A stretch of 64,000 bases of DNA from Heliocidaris tuberculata (GCA_025618425.1 CM046832.1:59522087-59586086); one strand, 5' to 3'. Shown: positions 47,341 to 59,872, numbered from the stretch's first letter. Notes: a model not told the origin generated them from the sequence alone. Numbers and translations are program-made.

Positions 47341-47744
47341 AAATTGTAGTAGCTTTAGTAGATAGTATATAGGAGTAGTAGTAAAAGGATCATAAAAGCA
47401 GCATGCTTTGTAGAAATTGGGGTATATTATCTGGAATATCTATTTCTGCATTCCACCTCGAGAATGATAAAAACCTCAAAATCCTCACATTACTCATGGC
47501 TGTCTACAATAAATTACTCTCTGAGCAGCGGGGGAAAACTTAGGATTAACAATTCTTACTGAATAAGTTAAACGATTTAGTAAGGCATACTTTAAAAAAA
47601 GATACTTAAAGCACGACAATAAAAAATGTAAGACTGACAACTAAATTTAGAACCTCTTTAACCAGTAACAAAAATAATGATAACATTATAAAAATAGTAA
47701 TGGCAAACTTTTTCGCGCTCATATCTACATTGCAAGATGCTTAA
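46126..47744. other. No gene recognised; homopolymers and microsatellite
   Basis: Poly-G near 46498-46511, poly-C then poly-A at 46833-46868, and the AGT repeat at 47245-47341. No supported gene. Confidence 0.4.
47245..47341. repeat. (CAG/TAG)n microsatellite
   Basis: Mixed CAG and TAG triplets passing into pure (TAG)n. Confidence 0.9.
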
Positions 47745-47945
47745 GGCATTCTGATCTCAACCCGGCTTTAACTAGGCTGTAATTTCGGTACTCACAACTA
47801 ATTCTTTTCTACCAGGAACCCATGTACTGCACCTGGGTGAAGAGAACAAATACAGAATAATGTCTTACCGAAGTAAATGAGTGCCGAACCGGGGCTTGAA
47901 CATTTCCAGTTTTTGCAATCACTCCACGATTACGCCTTTACTTTA
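47745..47945 (-). mobile_element. tRNA-derived SINE, copy 2 (diverged)
   Basis: On the minus strand it has a B-box-like TGTTCAAGCCC (plus strand about 47893-47905) and then CACCCAGGTGCAGTACATGG / TTCCTGG. The latter is the same body motif as the copy at 8697 (plus strand 47812-47841). It is more decayed than copy 1. Confidence 0.55.
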
Positions 47946-50900
47946 ACTCGACATGTTAACGACGACGAACCGTATTTTCCACCCACACACCTCACCCCAA
48001 ATCGGTCGGATTTTCTTTGATTTTAGTTAATGGATAGTAAGATTCAGACAATTTTGAAAGACTTCAAAGCTGTTCAATTCTTAACTGAAAAGTGACTAAT
48101 CCCTGGACCATCAGCCCGGACATCTAGCCCCCTCCCTCATGGGATAATTACCCTCCTAGGAAAAAAAAAACCTACTAGGACAATTACGAGTCAGAAACTA
48201 TCCCTCGAACCACTACCCCCTACGACAATTACCCCAGCTAGTTGCCCGTGGCCTAATTTGGGATGATTTACGAAAGGATAGTTGAATATAGGTGAATATC
48301 TCAAAGGAATGTTCTATATCCAAAACAAAAAAGGATACGATCACATTGCATTTCGTTACCATTGAGACAATAGTAACTGATATACACGACCTTCTCAAGA
48401 CTTGACTTCACTGACTGGACAGCTTTGTAATATCGTAAGAAACGCAACTGATTGTTTTTTGTATATGGTTTTAGAACATCGATACCACGACATTGGAAGG
48501 AAATCCTGAATGGAGTTTGAAAAATGTGAAATAAAAATGTAATGTAATTTATTTGTTTATGTGTTGCACATCATGGTAATTTATTCCCATTCGCCTAAAC
48601 AAATGTTGTTTCATTATGAGCTCTTTTTTGTAATGAAACCAGACGAATGTTATATTTATCCTTATAATAGAGGTTAAATTGAGGAAACTTTATGCGCGTT
48701 ATTTTGTGCACACTGTTGCATGGAGTATTAATGTATACCATTTGCTTAAAACTATATGTAGGCCTAATTTGTCGCACTTAAAGAAAAGAACATTGAATCG
48801 ACGTCATGCGCAGATAATCCCTAAATGTAACATGCTTAAACTATGCTCACATGTCTGTAATTTGAATAATTTCTAAAATGTGTTTCTAAATACAAGAGGA
48901 ATATCCTTGATAGGAAATGTTCAGTTTGGGGAAATAGGCTACTTTGAAAATATATAATGTGGAGGAGGTGACCATTCGATAAGAACAAAGAAGAGAACAA
49001 AAATCAGATTTTATAGAAAACCTTTATTCTTAAGGTCCAAAATATGTTGCGTTTATTAAGTGATATTGTATCAGTATAATTTGTATGTGGTTTTAATATT
49101 GAAGTAAGTTCTATATTTCTATATTTTATCGTCAATATGTAAGTTTTATATTTCTATATTTTATCACCAATAGGCCTGCAAATCTGTTCCTTAAGTTCCT
49201 GAAGCAAATTACACTTTGACAAGCATTTAGATGGATAAAATAGAACACCCGTTTCTTGATTCAATTAGCTGAGCATAATCTTTAAAACAAGAACGTGTCA
49301 CGCCGTGCTTATGGTGCCGGAAATGTCAACTGGGTACCGCTTGAAACCCAAGATAGGTAAGAGAACTAAGATGAGATTCATTGCTCCCTGAGTGGGAATG
49401 TTACACTAGTATGGGATACTGATTCACGTAGACACTTTGCAGCGATCTTGAAGCAATTTAAAATTAATCGTAACGGCATCTTCAGAGCATCGTCCCTGCC
49501 CTCTTGCACTCTATGATGATCATTGCTAGGCACATCTATTTGTAACCTACAGAAAGAGACTTCTTTGCGTGTCAGTGGGTTTGCAATATCATATTCCCAT
49601 CACGAGCCTTTAAGTAATGAGCTAATGTAACCGGGTCATACATCAAGCCAGATCCCCTTTTAGAACTCAGTTACCCGATTACATTCCTACTGATAGATTT
49701 TCGCCTGGAGCTGCCACGAGACCCCTGAGGCAAGATGAAGATCCTAGAGGCATTTCCAGGCTCCTTGAGTGATCACTTATACAGAGAAGGATCGAGGGGG
49801 AATGTTTGACAGAAATATTTCACCAAAAAAAAAAAAAAATTCGCCTCTGCATTTGGGGTCGTTTGTGAGACGAGGAAGCTGATTACTGTAACATGAGTCT
49901 TAGGGGTCCCATACAACGGTGCATCCATGTTTAAGTAATACTGTCACCGCTGCCGGCAGCACTTGGTTCCATTACTTGCATTTACGTGACTTTTTGAAGT
50001 AGAAAAAGTGGAACAAAGTATGCACTCCAGGAAAATTCCTAATCTATAATGTAATGTACAACTTGCTTGTACATTGGTTCTATATTTTGGAGCTAAAATG
50101 TGTATCGTGACTCACTTTTGCTCTATAAGGGAGGTAAAGTACATGAATGTCTTTTCCCTCTATAAGTGAAGGATGAATACTGCATGTCTTGTTTTCAGTG
50201 AACAATATATTGATAAATCGTGGAATGACATAGAGGCTTAACGCGTCAGCTTGCCCATGTATAGTATTATCCAGCCCCCCCCCCCCCCCCCACACACACA
50301 CAAACACATTTTTTTTTTCTTGGTCAGGTTTTTGGGTACGCTCTTTAATACAAGAAAGGTTTATGGCATTAAGCAATCAGTAAATGAGTTTAACATTTTT
50401 ACATTTTTTAACTCGTGAGAATTTGCGCAAAAGTGTGTATTTTATGTAGAAAGTGTAGAAACGTTAATTTTTTTGTTCTATTCCTAATTGCATATTGATG
50501 GTTATTGTCAGATACTAATGAATGTAAAACAAGCATCATTTTCTGATATATATATGTGTTTTATAATCCATCTACCATGTGCATAGATTTTATTTCTGTA
50601 CCAATAACTTCGTAGTGCATTCGGTAAAAGTGACTGCTACACTTGCGAGCAAAATAAAGTTATTCAGTCTACACAAACGATTGCAATCATTGTTGCGTAA
50701 TAATTTGGGAACGTGTTGAGTGCATTGTGTGGGAAACAATATACCCTGGAGTGGAAGTGTATTATCGAGTGTTTTTTTTTTAACGTCTGTCGACAAATTC
50801 TACCACAGACGTAAGATAGACCAACTTAATGCATATTTAAATAAATTTGAGAACAAAATCCACATTTGAAATGAACTAATGATTTACCCATTATTTCAAT

Positions 50901-51469
50901 TTCCTTGTATATGAATCAAAGATGTGATAATATTGAAGAATGCAATCAAAGGGATTACATAAAAATGACAATAGAAATCAGCTCATGTTTCACGGGGTTT
51001 TCTCTGATCCTGACTGCATTAGTAAATTTATTGGCGTTAACTTACATGGGGGTAAAACAAGAATTTGTAACATGCTTGACTTAGACTTTCAAAAATCCAA
51101 AATGTTAGGGTTGTCCCATTTTCATCCAAACTTCACTATTTCTATTAAGCTTCTTCCGTCATCACTCAAAGTATTACTTTATGAGGTTGGGTTTTCCTAC
51201 AAGGGGGTTAAGTGCATCCTGGCAAAATCTAGGGGTTGGTTTTCCTTTCCCTATTCTCAAGAAAAGTGTATTGCTTGCTGTTAATGAAACTGTTTTGTAC
51301 AAAGTGTGGAGTATGACGTTTCAGAATAGCGCACTATTTCCGTCTTTCAAAGGATTAGTTTACCTACTCCAGACTCGATACAATTCAATTTAGCACAAAT
51401 GAAAACCCATTCTGAGTGGGAGACAGGTTGGAGCTACAGAGCTCGTGTTATATAAACAGTAAAGGGGAT
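47946..51469. other. No gene recognised; one small tandem duplication
   Basis: A 35-bp unit GTAAGTTCTATATTTCTATA... is duplicated at 49104-49172 with few changes. A moderately GC-rich, non-repetitive stretch at 49300-49800 has no frame or motif I recognise. Poly-C plus (CA)n lies at 50274-50309. Confidence 0.35.
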
Positions 51470-51640
51470 TTCCGCTAGAGTTTTGACAGATGGAATGGAC
51501 TTTGTAAAGTGAACAAGGAGCGCAGAGAGAGAGAGGGGGGGGGGGGGGAGAAAAAGATTGCTGAAAGTTTGATTACATACTGAGATGATTCAGAACGCTT
51601 CCTGATGGTCTTGAATGAATGATGGGGTCAAGCAGGGAAA
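51470..51640. repeat. Dispersed repeat, copy 1 (pair with 55140-55300)
   Basis: Shares TTTTGACAGATGGAATGGAC, AAGTGAACAAGGAGCGCAGA and TTCCTGATGG...CTTGAATG, in order, with the segment at 55140. Both contain a GA-rich run. Non-coding and the family is unknown. Confidence 0.6.
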
Positions 51641-52237
51641 AAGAATGATCAATTTATACGATAGTAGGCAATTAGAAGGCCACCCCAGCCTATCGTCTGC
51701 ATGCTATCTACTGAAGATAGTATTCAGTTTTTTTGTTATTTATTTCTAATCAAAATTTATTCATAAATCGCATGAAACAACATGATTCAATACAAATCTT
51801 CATAAAAAATAGCAAAAACATACGCACCATGTAATTGATAATTTTTGTTTTTGTCTACAAATATTGTCCTGAGGGGCGGAAAACCATTGTAGAGTGAAAT
51901 TATACACTGAATATGACCTCAAATTATTATTTGCTGATGGCCAGTGGGAACTATATTTTCTTGTCACATGATGCGCAATGGACCATATATTGTTCAGATT
52001 ATTTCTATGACGAATATAAGCATTCGGTATGTAAACGGCAGCTATGACATATAACATAACTCCATACATGTAACAACTAGGTGTTATGTGTCCTCCGAAG
52101 AATAATAAAACCCTTCAAACAATGCCAACGGCTAAACAACCTTCTTATCATTGTGGGGGGGGGGGGGAAGTAAATCAAAAACAAAAACAAACAAAACAAA
52201 ATAAAACAGTACGAAACGGTGATTACAACCACAACCG
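51641..52237. other. No gene recognised
   Basis: AT-rich sequence with poly-G at 52156-52168. Confidence 0.35.
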
Positions 52238-52375
52238 GGGGAGCGTTTCATCAAGCGTTTTGTCAGTGATTTTTACCTACAACTGTTATAAGCTACTGAA
52301 ATCCTTGCATCTGATTGGCTAAGAGCAAATTTGTCAGTAAAAATCACTGACAAGACGCTTGATGAAACGCTCCCC
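52238..52375. mobile_element. CCAAT-loop foldback element, GGGGAGCGTTTCATCAA type, copy 1
   Basis: GGGGAGCGTTTCATCAAGCG and TTGTCAGTGATTTTTAC are mirrored by GTAAAAATCACTGACAAG and CGCTTGATGAAACGCTCCCC. The loop reads CATCTGATTGGCTAAGAGC, that is CCAAT on the minus strand. The copy at 59737-59872 is the same element with the loop in the opposite orientation. Confidence 0.8.
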
Positions 52376-52561
52376 AGTTCAATTTAATATACGTGGTGAC
52401 TGAAATACAAGAATTCCATTGTTTTCATCCCTAAAATATTCAGTGTTGAGGATCTCTCTGGATATCTCAGGTTAGATGCGATAAACAAAATATGCTATCC
52501 AAACCAGCTCTCCTTTTTGCATACCACGGAACAAAGTGTGCACATATTCATCCGTCAGAGA

Positions 52562-52714
52562 CCTGGGGCCCGTTGCACAAAACTTGCGTTTAATCGCAAT
52601 TCTTAAAAATCAAACGCAAGTCCTTAATGCGCACTTCTGATTGGCTGAAAATAAAGTTGCGTTTGATTTTCCTGAGTTGCGTTCAAACGCAAGTTTTGTG
52701 CAACGGGCTCCAGG
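52562..52714. mobile_element. CCAAT-loop foldback element, TTGCGTTTAATCGCAA type, copy 2
   Basis: CCTGGGGCCCGTTGCACAAA plus ACTTGCGTTTAATCGCAATT are mirrored by GAGTTGCGTTCAAACGCAAG and TTTTGTGCAACGGGCTCCAGG. The loop contains TCTGATTGGCTGAAAA. Related in arms and loop to 27528-27667. Confidence 0.78.
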
Positions 52715-52807
52715 CTCGATAGTATACTCGAGATCTCACCACTTGGAATGCTATCTTGAAATGCTATCTTGAAATGAAATGGTCTCTAATGGGTTAAGTT
52801 CTGCAGA

Positions 52808-52811
52808 GAAA

Positions 52812-52851
<40 letters not shown>
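52808..52851. repeat. (GA)n microsatellite
   Basis: Near-perfect GA dinucleotides for about 40 bp. Confidence 0.9.
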
Positions 52852-52856
<5 letters not shown>

Positions 52857-54108
52857 AATGAGAAAAGAAGAGAGGGAGGGAGAAATTGAGGGCGTGCCAT
52901 GACTTTCAATTACGAAATGATCAGGATAAAACGCGCCATTTGATACAGAAAAGTAAACCTGTCATTGAAAAAAACCCTCAAATACACGAGGACTTATCGG
53001 TATACTGTTGAAAGCGGTGGGCACGAAGTCTGGTTTGATTAGTGTAATCCTATATTGCTGCAGATATCTAGTTTGAATAGTTTTGAGAAAGGACAATATT
53101 GAGCTCCCCATTGTATTCTTCTCAGCAGACACGAATCATGTGGATATGGGCGAAGATCTGCATTTATTTGCTTTGAAAGGGGGGGGGGGGGGAATAAAGT
53201 AGGGGGAGACCTAAAATTCAGCATTTTGTATGACGACGGCATACAGCCGGCGTGAAATATAGTGGGATACAGTGGAATGCAGCAATACAAATCGATATTA
53301 TTCCTTCGATTTTTGAAAAACAAAAATCGGTTGGAACCACAATGACTGTGTTCATAATGTTTTTGATTATAATACAATGCCTTTTCCCAGGCTGACGTGA
53401 CTGTTGACAACATATGGTTCAGTTCAGTTTAGTGTATTCTGCTTTCACGAAACACATGAGTTGCGTCAGGTGTCGATAAACTCATTTTTTACCACACTTG
53501 GGCAGGTGTTGTTGTTTTTTTCTTTAGAAATATCTTTGCACAAAATAACAATTCCTAGAATTCTAACCAATTTAGTGACCATAATATAGATGCGACTTAG
53601 GTTGTATCTACCGATTGGAAAAGTATTTTCAAGCCATTTTATATTCTAACGACACACCATCTGGCAAACGTGGGTGCATTTAGTAATGGAATATTATCTA
53701 AACCAAATTTGAATGATGTTGTTCAGACGAAGCCGGATCCAAGTATATATTTACTTATCAATAGTTCGTAATCTATAGTATCCTCAAGGGTTTCTAGTTA
53801 TTGTTAATGGCATGCTGGAATTTGCCGAATAAGAACTAATTAACGAATAAGTAACAGCGGTTCCCAAAAGTGATCGCTGTGGCCAGAAATCGTTTTGAGA
53901 AAGGATTTGGGCCTAGTCTACATGTTAAGTGTTCTCTTTATGCGAGGTAACTTTAGATTTACTTTTTGTCGTCTATAACGCTCTTACTCTGAGACATCTA
54001 ATCATATAATAGACTGTAAAAAAATAAAGACAAGACCTCGATATTTTTGCATGACCACTCCAGGTAAATTGTAGAACAATAACTGTATAAAAATGATTAA
54101 ATTTCATA

Positions 54109-54139
<31 letters not shown>

Positions 54140-55139
54140 GCACGTTGGTGTCGTTTTAGCACTTTTTGTGTCATAGCGATGGAATTAAATCACATCAATT
54201 CGATACTGGTGTTGTTATAACGCTTATGTGGTGGTGGTCATGTTTCAGTACCGAAGGGGTGGCGTTATATGAACACCCTCGCATTTGCAGGGTATTATGT
54301 GTTTAAATATATTGTCTGCAACCCAGAAGAAATTGTCACCGTTTAGTGGTATCAAGTTACGTGTACTAATGGGACCCACGGTGATTGCTTGATGAAGTAT
54401 TGATGATTATTCATCCTGCAAGTAACTCTTATCATCCAACCTCCTACGTGCTTATGGATAAAATGACATGGGGTGTTACTCGTGAAGATATCAAGCTTTA
54501 TGATCGGATGATAATAATATTAAACCTTTACAGTGGAATATTTTATTGCTCTTCCTGCTTGGTTTTTTTATCTACATTATTGTAAGCCAAATTATTTTGT
54601 AGAAGGGGACAAACTAACAGACCGACAGATATCTCGTGAGCCCTCTCACAACTTTTCAAATGGCCCGCGAAACCGTCTCGTCGGCTGCAGCCTTCGTAAT
54701 GTAAGGTTAGTAAGTTGTTATCTTTGAGATTCAAAACAGCCACATTGTATTTAAAAAAGCAATTTTCCTTAAGAAACATTACACTACTCAGAATGACATG
54801 ATAACACGATTTAATCACCTTCCGTCACCGGATCTGTCCCTCGAGCAAAGTTACGAGACGTACCCGTCATCTACCAATCTGCCACTCCACAACAGGATTA
54901 TACAGCATCGAAAAGGAACTGATAGAAAACTAAATGATGATATTAACACTTTTGGTTTGAGGCGCTGAAAAACATATTACCACAAAAAATAAACATTTAT
55001 GAACACTATCTACCAATCTCAGGGACACGGTTGACTTTTCCAATAATCATCGAAATAGGCTGTCCTATGGGAAGGATGAATATTTCATTTCAAGTAGATT
55101 TATAAAATTCGAGTCAGGTACAAAAACAGATGAATATAC
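52852..55139. other. Mostly unassigned; possible decayed MITE at about 54150-54300
   Basis: The words TGGTGTTGTTATAACGC, GTGGCGTTATATGAACACCC and GCATTTGCAGGGTA near 54205-54300 recall the 18553 element's interior and right end, but the left end is not recognisable. Poly-G at 53180-53192. No gene seen. Confidence 0.3.
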
Positions 55140-55300
55140 TTCCGATAGCATTTTGACAGATGGAATGGACAATCAAAAGTGAACAAGGAGCGCAGAGAGA
55201 GAAAGGGGATTGCTGGAGGTGTAATTACATATTGAGTTGTTTTAGAATGATTCCTGATGGCTTGAATGTTAGAAAAAGGATTATGTCAATTTGTACGACC
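55140..55300. repeat. Dispersed repeat, copy 2 (pair with 51470-51640)
   Basis: Same order of shared words as copy 1, with a shorter GA run and scattered substitutions. Direct orientation, 3.67 kb apart. Confidence 0.6.
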
Positions 55301-57823
55301 AACTCCTGGCCAGAGGGGTAGCTACGTGCCCCTGTGACCCCACCCCCCTTCCCCCACCCACCCTCGAATGGTGATAAAAGGAAAAAGATAAAACAGAATG
55401 GGAAGGGGAGGAGAGGAAGGACGAAAAAAGAGGATAAGACCCCTTCCGCACCCCCTCTCCTTATTGGTTGCATTGTTATTTTGCATATTATTCACAGAAT
55501 AAGACCAGTGCCCCACCCCCATGCACCCCTCAATTGCTCCGGTTGACTTCCCTGCTGAAAGCCTCCTCCAAAAGTCAGTATAGATTAGCCCTTTCCAATA
55601 TATTCTTTCAGAGTTGGATTCAACATGACATAAGTATTTTTTAATACAAGCAGTAAATGAAAGAAACGCGTGTATAGTGAAATCATCAGACACACTGGGG
55701 GAAGATAAGACTGATAATGAATGTTGAAAGTCTTAATCACTCTATGACTTTATTCGAGATTTTACTCTCCATAATTTTGTTTTGTACTTAAAAAAATATT
55801 GAAAAATATAACTCATCTTGATTGCTACGGGAAATTTGTGTTTCGGAATTAGGAACCTTTGGAATTATGAACCGGAAAAACTAACCTTAAGAAAAAAGAT
55901 TAGCCCCTAAACATGTTCACATTATAATTTCGAGTAAGGGTCCGTTTTTTGTGTGGGTTTTTTTTTTGTTTAAAGAAATAAATATCTGCCAATTTTGTGT
56001 TCAAAGAGCGACTGCAAAATTCAGAAAATTTCCTATCATCTATCTGATTTTTCTCAAACTATCACTAACCAGTTTCTATCTAATTTCTTAATCTATTCAA
56101 ATTACGTTATAATTAACGTGACGTCATTGTAGGCTTTCCCTTTAAGGACAGCTGTGATCAAAATTGTAGCATTGGTAGGATATTTTACAAGAGACATGAC
56201 TAGCATAGAGATGAGAGTAAACGGATATGTTATTGATTCCTATAATGAATGATTTATCAGAATTTAGATACAAGATACATTTTATATCAATAATTCAAAG
56301 GTTCTACTTAACATTCATAATGGCATGATGCCTAATCGGTCCCAAAGGTTGTTGGCAGCAAGGTATCCGGGAAGGAAAGCATGTCATAAAATTAAATCAT
56401 TTTACACCATATTTACATGTATGTTTGCAGAAAACAGGTGAAGAGGGAATGAAATATTTTTTCCATGAAAATATGCAGTATTCTTATTTTCACGCAATAA
56501 GAAATAGATCCATATGATAGACAATTCAGCCACGGGAAAAAAGTTTTGAATTTTGCTCTCATCATCACTCGATTGTAAATCAAATCTCTAAACTGTTTCG
56601 ACAATCTTTTGACCTAGAGTGGCGAAGGCTTCGTGGTTAGAATTACAAGATTAGTAAATTGTTCATTTTCAGGTAGACACTTTTTCATTTAAAAATCATT
56701 TTTTTTAAAGAGTTTCTAACTCGGAGCCTATTTTCGTTGATTATCTTGATATCTGAAAAACTGTGGATGGATATTTCGTCAAGGCACGTATCTCAGATGA
56801 GAGAAATAACATAAAGTGAGAATAAGCGACGGGTTCGTTAAGGACCCTCGGGTCAACTGGACAGATAACAAAAGGCTAATATTGTTCAAACCATGTCTAC
56901 TAAAGATAGCACTCCGGGCATCTGCGAGTATTACCAAAAGTAAACACTCGAATATCTTACTTTCGCGTTAAAAGAGGATTTATGAAACAATGGATAAGGT
57001 GATTTAAACGGATTTTTTAGAGAAGATATTACGTACAGACGAGGAGCTGGCACCCATACTACTGGTTTATCTCTCTCATACATCCTCGTAATGATCTTGT
57101 CGGTAATAACCTCATAATTTGCTCTCCAAATATTCAATCAACGTTTGCAGTGATATTCGGGGGTTTTGTCAGCAACTGTCCCTTGGAGATACGAGGTTTT
57201 CATCGTCCCTAAGGAAGGCAAGCAGTACATGTTGAACTAAATTATTTTTGAACTGCCAATTCACATACCAAGTGATGTGGAAAAAGGTCCATAGCCTGCT
57301 TGACTTTATGCTGAAGGCATCATAAGGACCGATTGCAGATATTGAACGAAGCAGCCAACTCGAAGGATATTGAAGTGCGGGGAAAAATCGGCGAATTTCT
57401 AGATTTTTTTCGATGGATTCATGTAAAACAACACCGCGAGCCCGATCAGCCGCCAGCGCAAAGTGGGGCCTCGGGTAAGTACATATTACATGGTCGGCAA
57501 AATATAGTTCTCTCTTAAAATTCCTATAGGTGCCTAACAACGGAACACCATCCGTATTTAGAGTGTAACATTCAGCAAACTCTAACACCATGAGCGGAGT
57601 GGGCGCATTTTAAAGAGATAGACGGTGTGAGTGATCACTTCGTTTAATAGTGCAGTCAGTCTGGAGATAGAGAAGGATAACCTATCCACGAAATAACAGA
57701 TAGAAAAACAGAAGATGTGAACAGAGGAAGAATGATAGAGAAGGGGAGACGACTGATCTCGAATCAGAGATAGAGGGAGAAGAGAGGGGGAGAAGAAGTG
57801 AGAGTGACTGTAAAAGAGACATA
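55301..57823. other. No gene recognised; remnant MITE end near 56122-56145
   Basis: ACGTGACGTCATTGTAGGCT then TTCCCTTTAAGG looks like one end of the AAAGGGGAAGT family (compare 13935 and 26799), with an AT-rich arm to its left from about 55985. The second end was not found. The rest has only short frames without support. Confidence 0.3.
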
Positions 57824-58841
57824 TCCAAAGACCCAAACCTTTGGATTTGACATGCCTTATTACTTTATTTCGTCTTCAGAAGGCTCAATCCCATCTAAAA
57901 GGAAAGGCTTGACTGGAGAAAAAAAACAACGACCAATACTTTTCAAAAAAAATCTACGCATTAGAAAACCGCACTCTCTTTCTCTATCTTCCTTTCCCTC
58001 TATCTGGGCCATAGTTTGTAAAGTGAGGATGGATGTTGACAGAGGCGTAGATGGGCCATTCTTAGGCACGTGTGTGACGAAAATCCTGAAAAATAGTTTA
58101 TTTAAACCTATTTTTTCAGTATTTCTCTTAATTGTAGTAGAAGTCTCTCATTTAGGACATTTGAACAAAAATCCTACTCCAACAGATGAAGGGTAATTAC
58201 TGTAAATGAGAGTACACCATTTTCTTTCAGATGTCAAAATTAGATCGGTCACGTGTGTAACCTCGCAAGAAAAAGGGTCTTACTTGTTGGTATACAATCC
58301 TAATTTTCTCGCATTTCCCTTGGAGTGCAAGTTTCCAGTCATTGCTGTATAGTGGGATTGCTCTGAACAGTTTGAAGGAAATTTTCCATAAATTAGTGAA
58401 CATTCTTGCCTAGAGGTGAAAATTGGGTCGGTCACGTGTGTGAACACTAAAAAAATGACGTTTTTAAATGTCTCAGTTAAAACATTGTGGCTGGGAAAGG
58501 ACTTTTCTTGTCAAAGAAAGGGAAATCTTTTTCATGTAAGAAACTGGTATATCAAAATCTCAATAAAATGTAATCTATCTTTCCGGCAATGAGGCAAAAT
58601 TAAATGGTCACGTGTGTGATCATTAGTTTCACTTTATATAAAGAATGGCCCAGATAGAGAGAGGGAAAGAGAGGTAGAGAAAGAGAGTGGGGTTTTCTGA
58701 TGCGTCCATTTTTTGAAAAGTATTGGTCTTTTTTTTTTTCTCCAGTCAAGCCTTTCCTTTTAGACGGGATTGAGTCTTTTAAAGACGAAATAAAGTAATA
58801 AGGCATGTCAAATCCAAATGGCTGGGTTTTGGTCTTAGGAA
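57824..58841. mobile_element. Large foldback (about 190-bp arms) enclosing regularly spaced CACGTGTGTGA motifs
   Basis: The left arm (57824-58012) carries TTTGGATTTGACATGCCTTA, AAAGGAAAGGCTTGACTGGA and TTCCCTCTATCTGGGCC. The right arm (58645-58841) carries their complements in reverse order. Between the arms CACGTGTGTGA or a close variant starts at 58067, 58250, 58433 and 58609, spaced 183, 183 and 176 bp. The last three are preceded by GAGGT-CAAAATT-like words, so the interior is a diverged tandem array. No protein is encoded. The true ends and target duplication are not determined. Confidence 0.65.
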
Positions 58842-58878
58842 ATGCGTAGAAACAGGCATAAAAGTGAACAATAATACA

Positions 58879-59134
58879 TAGGGGCTGATCCAGGATTTTG
58901 TATAAGGTGGGGGGGGGGCACACAAATGCAGGATTGTCAACTTTGGGAAACGGCTTGAAGGGAGATCCATATTTGTGGGGTCTCGCCAGCCAAAAGTCGC
59001 TCGGGGGGGGGGGGGAGGTTTTCCGTTCTAAAAGGGTGGGGCACAATCAAAAAAAGGGGGCACAGTGCATTGTTTTCTTTCAAAGGGGGGGGGGGCACAG
59101 GCCGGGATTGCCCCCCCCCCTAAATCCGCCACTG
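58879..59134. mobile_element. hAT-like MITE with perfect 8-bp target duplication
   Basis: TAGGGGCTGATCCAGGATTT on the left and CCTAAATCCGCCACTG on the right are inverted. Immediately outside, ATAATACA occurs at 58871-58878 and again at 59135-59142, an exact 8-bp duplication as made by hAT transposases. The GC-rich interior has poly-G and GGGGCAC words like the elements at 31458 and 32858. Non-coding. Confidence 0.8.
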
Positions 59135-59736
59135 ATAATACATTCTGTGTCCTGTCCAGCAAACCTGCCCTAGATGCTGGGGTTCGAACTCATAAAGGTG
59201 GGTGAATTCTTTGAAAAATCAATGTTCTTCTTAATATTCGCCTATGTTTACTGTTTCTGCTTTTGAGACACGTTACTCTTTCGCCGCCCATAATATATCA
59301 AATGATTTAAATTGCAGTTTGGGTTTGAACCACCTCCGTGCATTGGGGCTCCGGTGTGTCACTTACGATGAATGAGATTGTTGGTTTACTGGAAAGGTTC
59401 TAATATGATTTATGGGGCTTTCTCATATATTTTATTCAAAGGCAGAAAGAAAAAGGTCTTGACATTAATAGGACTCCTTGTACTCTCGTATTTCGATTTA
59501 ATGAGAAACATTCATCTCTTGAACCGACATATTTTTTTGCCCCATGTTTTATTGCCCCATATGCCCATATCCATAGAGTGCTTTTATATATTATGCTTGT
59601 AAATAATTTTTTTTTTAAAGATCAAATGTTGCTTATTTATATTACCGTGATTCAAAAGTGTTATTGTTTTTATTTTAACATTTCAGAATAGCTTCAAGAC
59701 ATACATGTACTTAAATATAACCTCCCATTAAACAGG

Positions 59737-59872
59737 GGAGCGTTTCATCAAGTGTTTTGTCAGTGATTTTTACCGACAAATTTGCTCTCAGCCAATCAGA
59801 TGCCAGGATTTCAGTAGCTTATAACAGTGGTCGGTTAAAATCACTGACAAAACGCTTGATGAAACGCTCCCC
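59737..59872. mobile_element. CCAAT-loop foldback element, GGGGAGCGTTTCATCAA type, copy 2
   Basis: Same arms as 52238-52375: GGGGAGCGTTTCATCAAG on the left, CTTGATGAAACGCTCCCC on the right. The loop CTCTCAGCCAATCAGATGCC is the reverse complement of that in copy 1, so the two copies are inserted in opposite orientation. It lies about 50 bp beyond the 3' tail of the LINE at 59926. Confidence 0.82.

Noticed and set aside
50940..51284. 114-residue frame on the + strand
   Set aside because: No motif or signal; likely chance.
57798..59046. Two frames on opposite strands encoding similar peptides
   Set aside because: They are the two arms of the inverted repeat at 57824-58841, so the similarity reflects the foldback rather than a gene pair.
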